From Photobacterium malacitanum (GTDB lineage Bacteria > Pseudomonadota > Gammaproteobacteria > Enterobacterales > Vibrionaceae), in the NCBI RefSeq assembly GCF_900185615.1, contig NZ_FYAK01000004.1:1-64000 (forward strand): DNA of 64,000 bases. The letters are read 5' to 3'. Shown here one piece after another: positions 63,525 through 64,000 of this stretch. The translations under genes and the position numbers were made by a program. Position 1 is the stretch's first letter; each line of letters begins with the position of its first letter. The notes below the pieces were generated by a model, which saw only the letters and a list, made by a program, of their open reading frames with translations, did no database searches and had not been told where the DNA came from.

Positions 63525-64000
63525 TTATCGTACTACCCCATTATCTTGTAGATTTTCAATCAAAATATCAGTTAACTCAGCAATAATGTCATTCATATTG
63601 GTTGGATCAACAGATTCTGATGATGTTGACCAAATCGGTTTATGGCTTTTGGTATCAAATAAGGTAAATTCTACGTTTACAAACTCATACGATACTGTGT
63701 AGCTATCATCATAAATATAGCTATAAGAATTATTATAATAGTTATGGAATGAAACGCTGCCGCCATAACCATAATTATTACCTGGATAACGAATATTTTT
63801 ATCTTCAATATTGACTAACTGAGCAACAAATACTGTTTGAGTTTTATTTGCTTTTATATATCCTGCTATATCATTTTTAGACGGTAATTTATTTGGAAAT
63901 AACTGTGAACTTGCAATTGCATTCACTCCATTTTGTCTAAAATCATTAACCATATCATCTTCAAATATACGTCGTACACGTAAATTATCTGACATGGCTA
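63525..64000 (-). CDS. Hypothetical protein, probably DUF4136-like, cut by window edge
   Basis: At least 156 residues. It starts SDNLRVRRIFEDDMVNDFRQ, goes on to QTVFVAQLVNIEDKN and a Tyr/Asn/Gly/Ser-rich loop, and ends FTLFDTKSHKPIWSTSSES then IIENLQDNGVV. The pattern resembles envelope lipoproteins of the DUF4136 type. The N-terminus with any signal peptide would lie beyond base 64000, so the ATG at 63995 may not be the true start. Confidence 0.55.
   Translation of the reverse strand, partial: AMSDNLRVRRIFEDDMVNDFRQNGVNAIASSQLFPNKLPSKNDIAGYIKANKTQTVFVAQLVNIEDKNIRYPGNNYGYGGSVSFHNYYNNSYSYIYDDSYTVSYEFVNVEFTLFDTKSHKPIWSTSSESVDPTNMNDIIAELTDILIENLQDNGVVR

Overview
This is AT-rich gammaproteobacterial DNA, most likely from Photobacterium or a close Vibrionaceae relative. 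The grounds are low GC, E. coli-like orthologues of moderate divergence, a kefG-kefB pair, GlyGly-CTERM and DUF1566 proteins, and gas-producing anaerobic metabolism. Genus level is an inference and no rRNA is present. No phage, insertion sequence, integron or CRISPR array was seen.

Layout. 1-560: five tRNA genes (Ser, Asp, Thr, Tyr, Asn) in one minus-strand unit with a promoter and terminator. 1158-6267: housekeeping and unknown genes (NSS transporter, tiny lipoprotein, helix-turn-helix-like protein, SDR, DMT exporter), with a second identical tRNA-Ser at 3899. 6316-14930: a minus-strand, apparently Fur-controlled locus of prolyl oligopeptidase, TonB-dependent receptor, secreted metalloprotease with a GlyGly-CTERM tail, and two DUF1566 proteins. 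15046-17120: a PotD-like polyamine-binding protein translationally coupled to an acetylpolyamine amidohydrolase. 17412-22398: KefB/KefG and an AraC-type regulator divergent from YqhD (electrophile and aldehyde defence). 22562-28235: PhyH dioxygenase, small membrane proteins, a stand-alone LptA paralogue, and an HlyD/DUF2955 exporter with a MarR regulator. 28357-35060: a zinc-related region with a DUF1007-NicO pair and a zinc-type ABC transporter operon (ATPase, permease, binding protein), with three Zur-like palindromes. 35176-39578: GNAT, CHASE-GGDEF diguanylate cyclase, tRNA-Gly(CCC) and several unknown secreted proteins.

39840-63309 is the most coherent part: almost everything needed for a formate hydrogenlyase. 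It has hypB, hypA, hypF, the nickel permease hupE, fdhD, the activator fhlA, the selenocysteine formate dehydrogenase fdhF (in-frame UGA at codon 140 plus a SECIS hairpin), hydN, the hydrogenase-3 operon hycBCDEFGHI in E. coli order, and the selenocysteine genes selC (tRNA-Sec), selA and selB. Both structural units have -24/-12 (sigma-54) promoters, and each has four TCGACA repeats upstream that look like FhlA sites. fhlA and selC are each preceded by a perfect FNR palindrome. The inferred circuit is that oxygen loss activates FNR, which raises FhlA and the Sec machinery; formate-bound FhlA with sigma-54 then switches on fdhF and hyc. hypC, hypD, hypE and a formate channel are not in the window.

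The strongest candidates for something under-described are the Fur-linked receptor/protease/peptidase locus, the Zur-like site before DUF1007-NicO, the FNR site placed at -41.5 of a selC-selA-selB promoter, and an irregular acceptor stem in tRNA-Sec.
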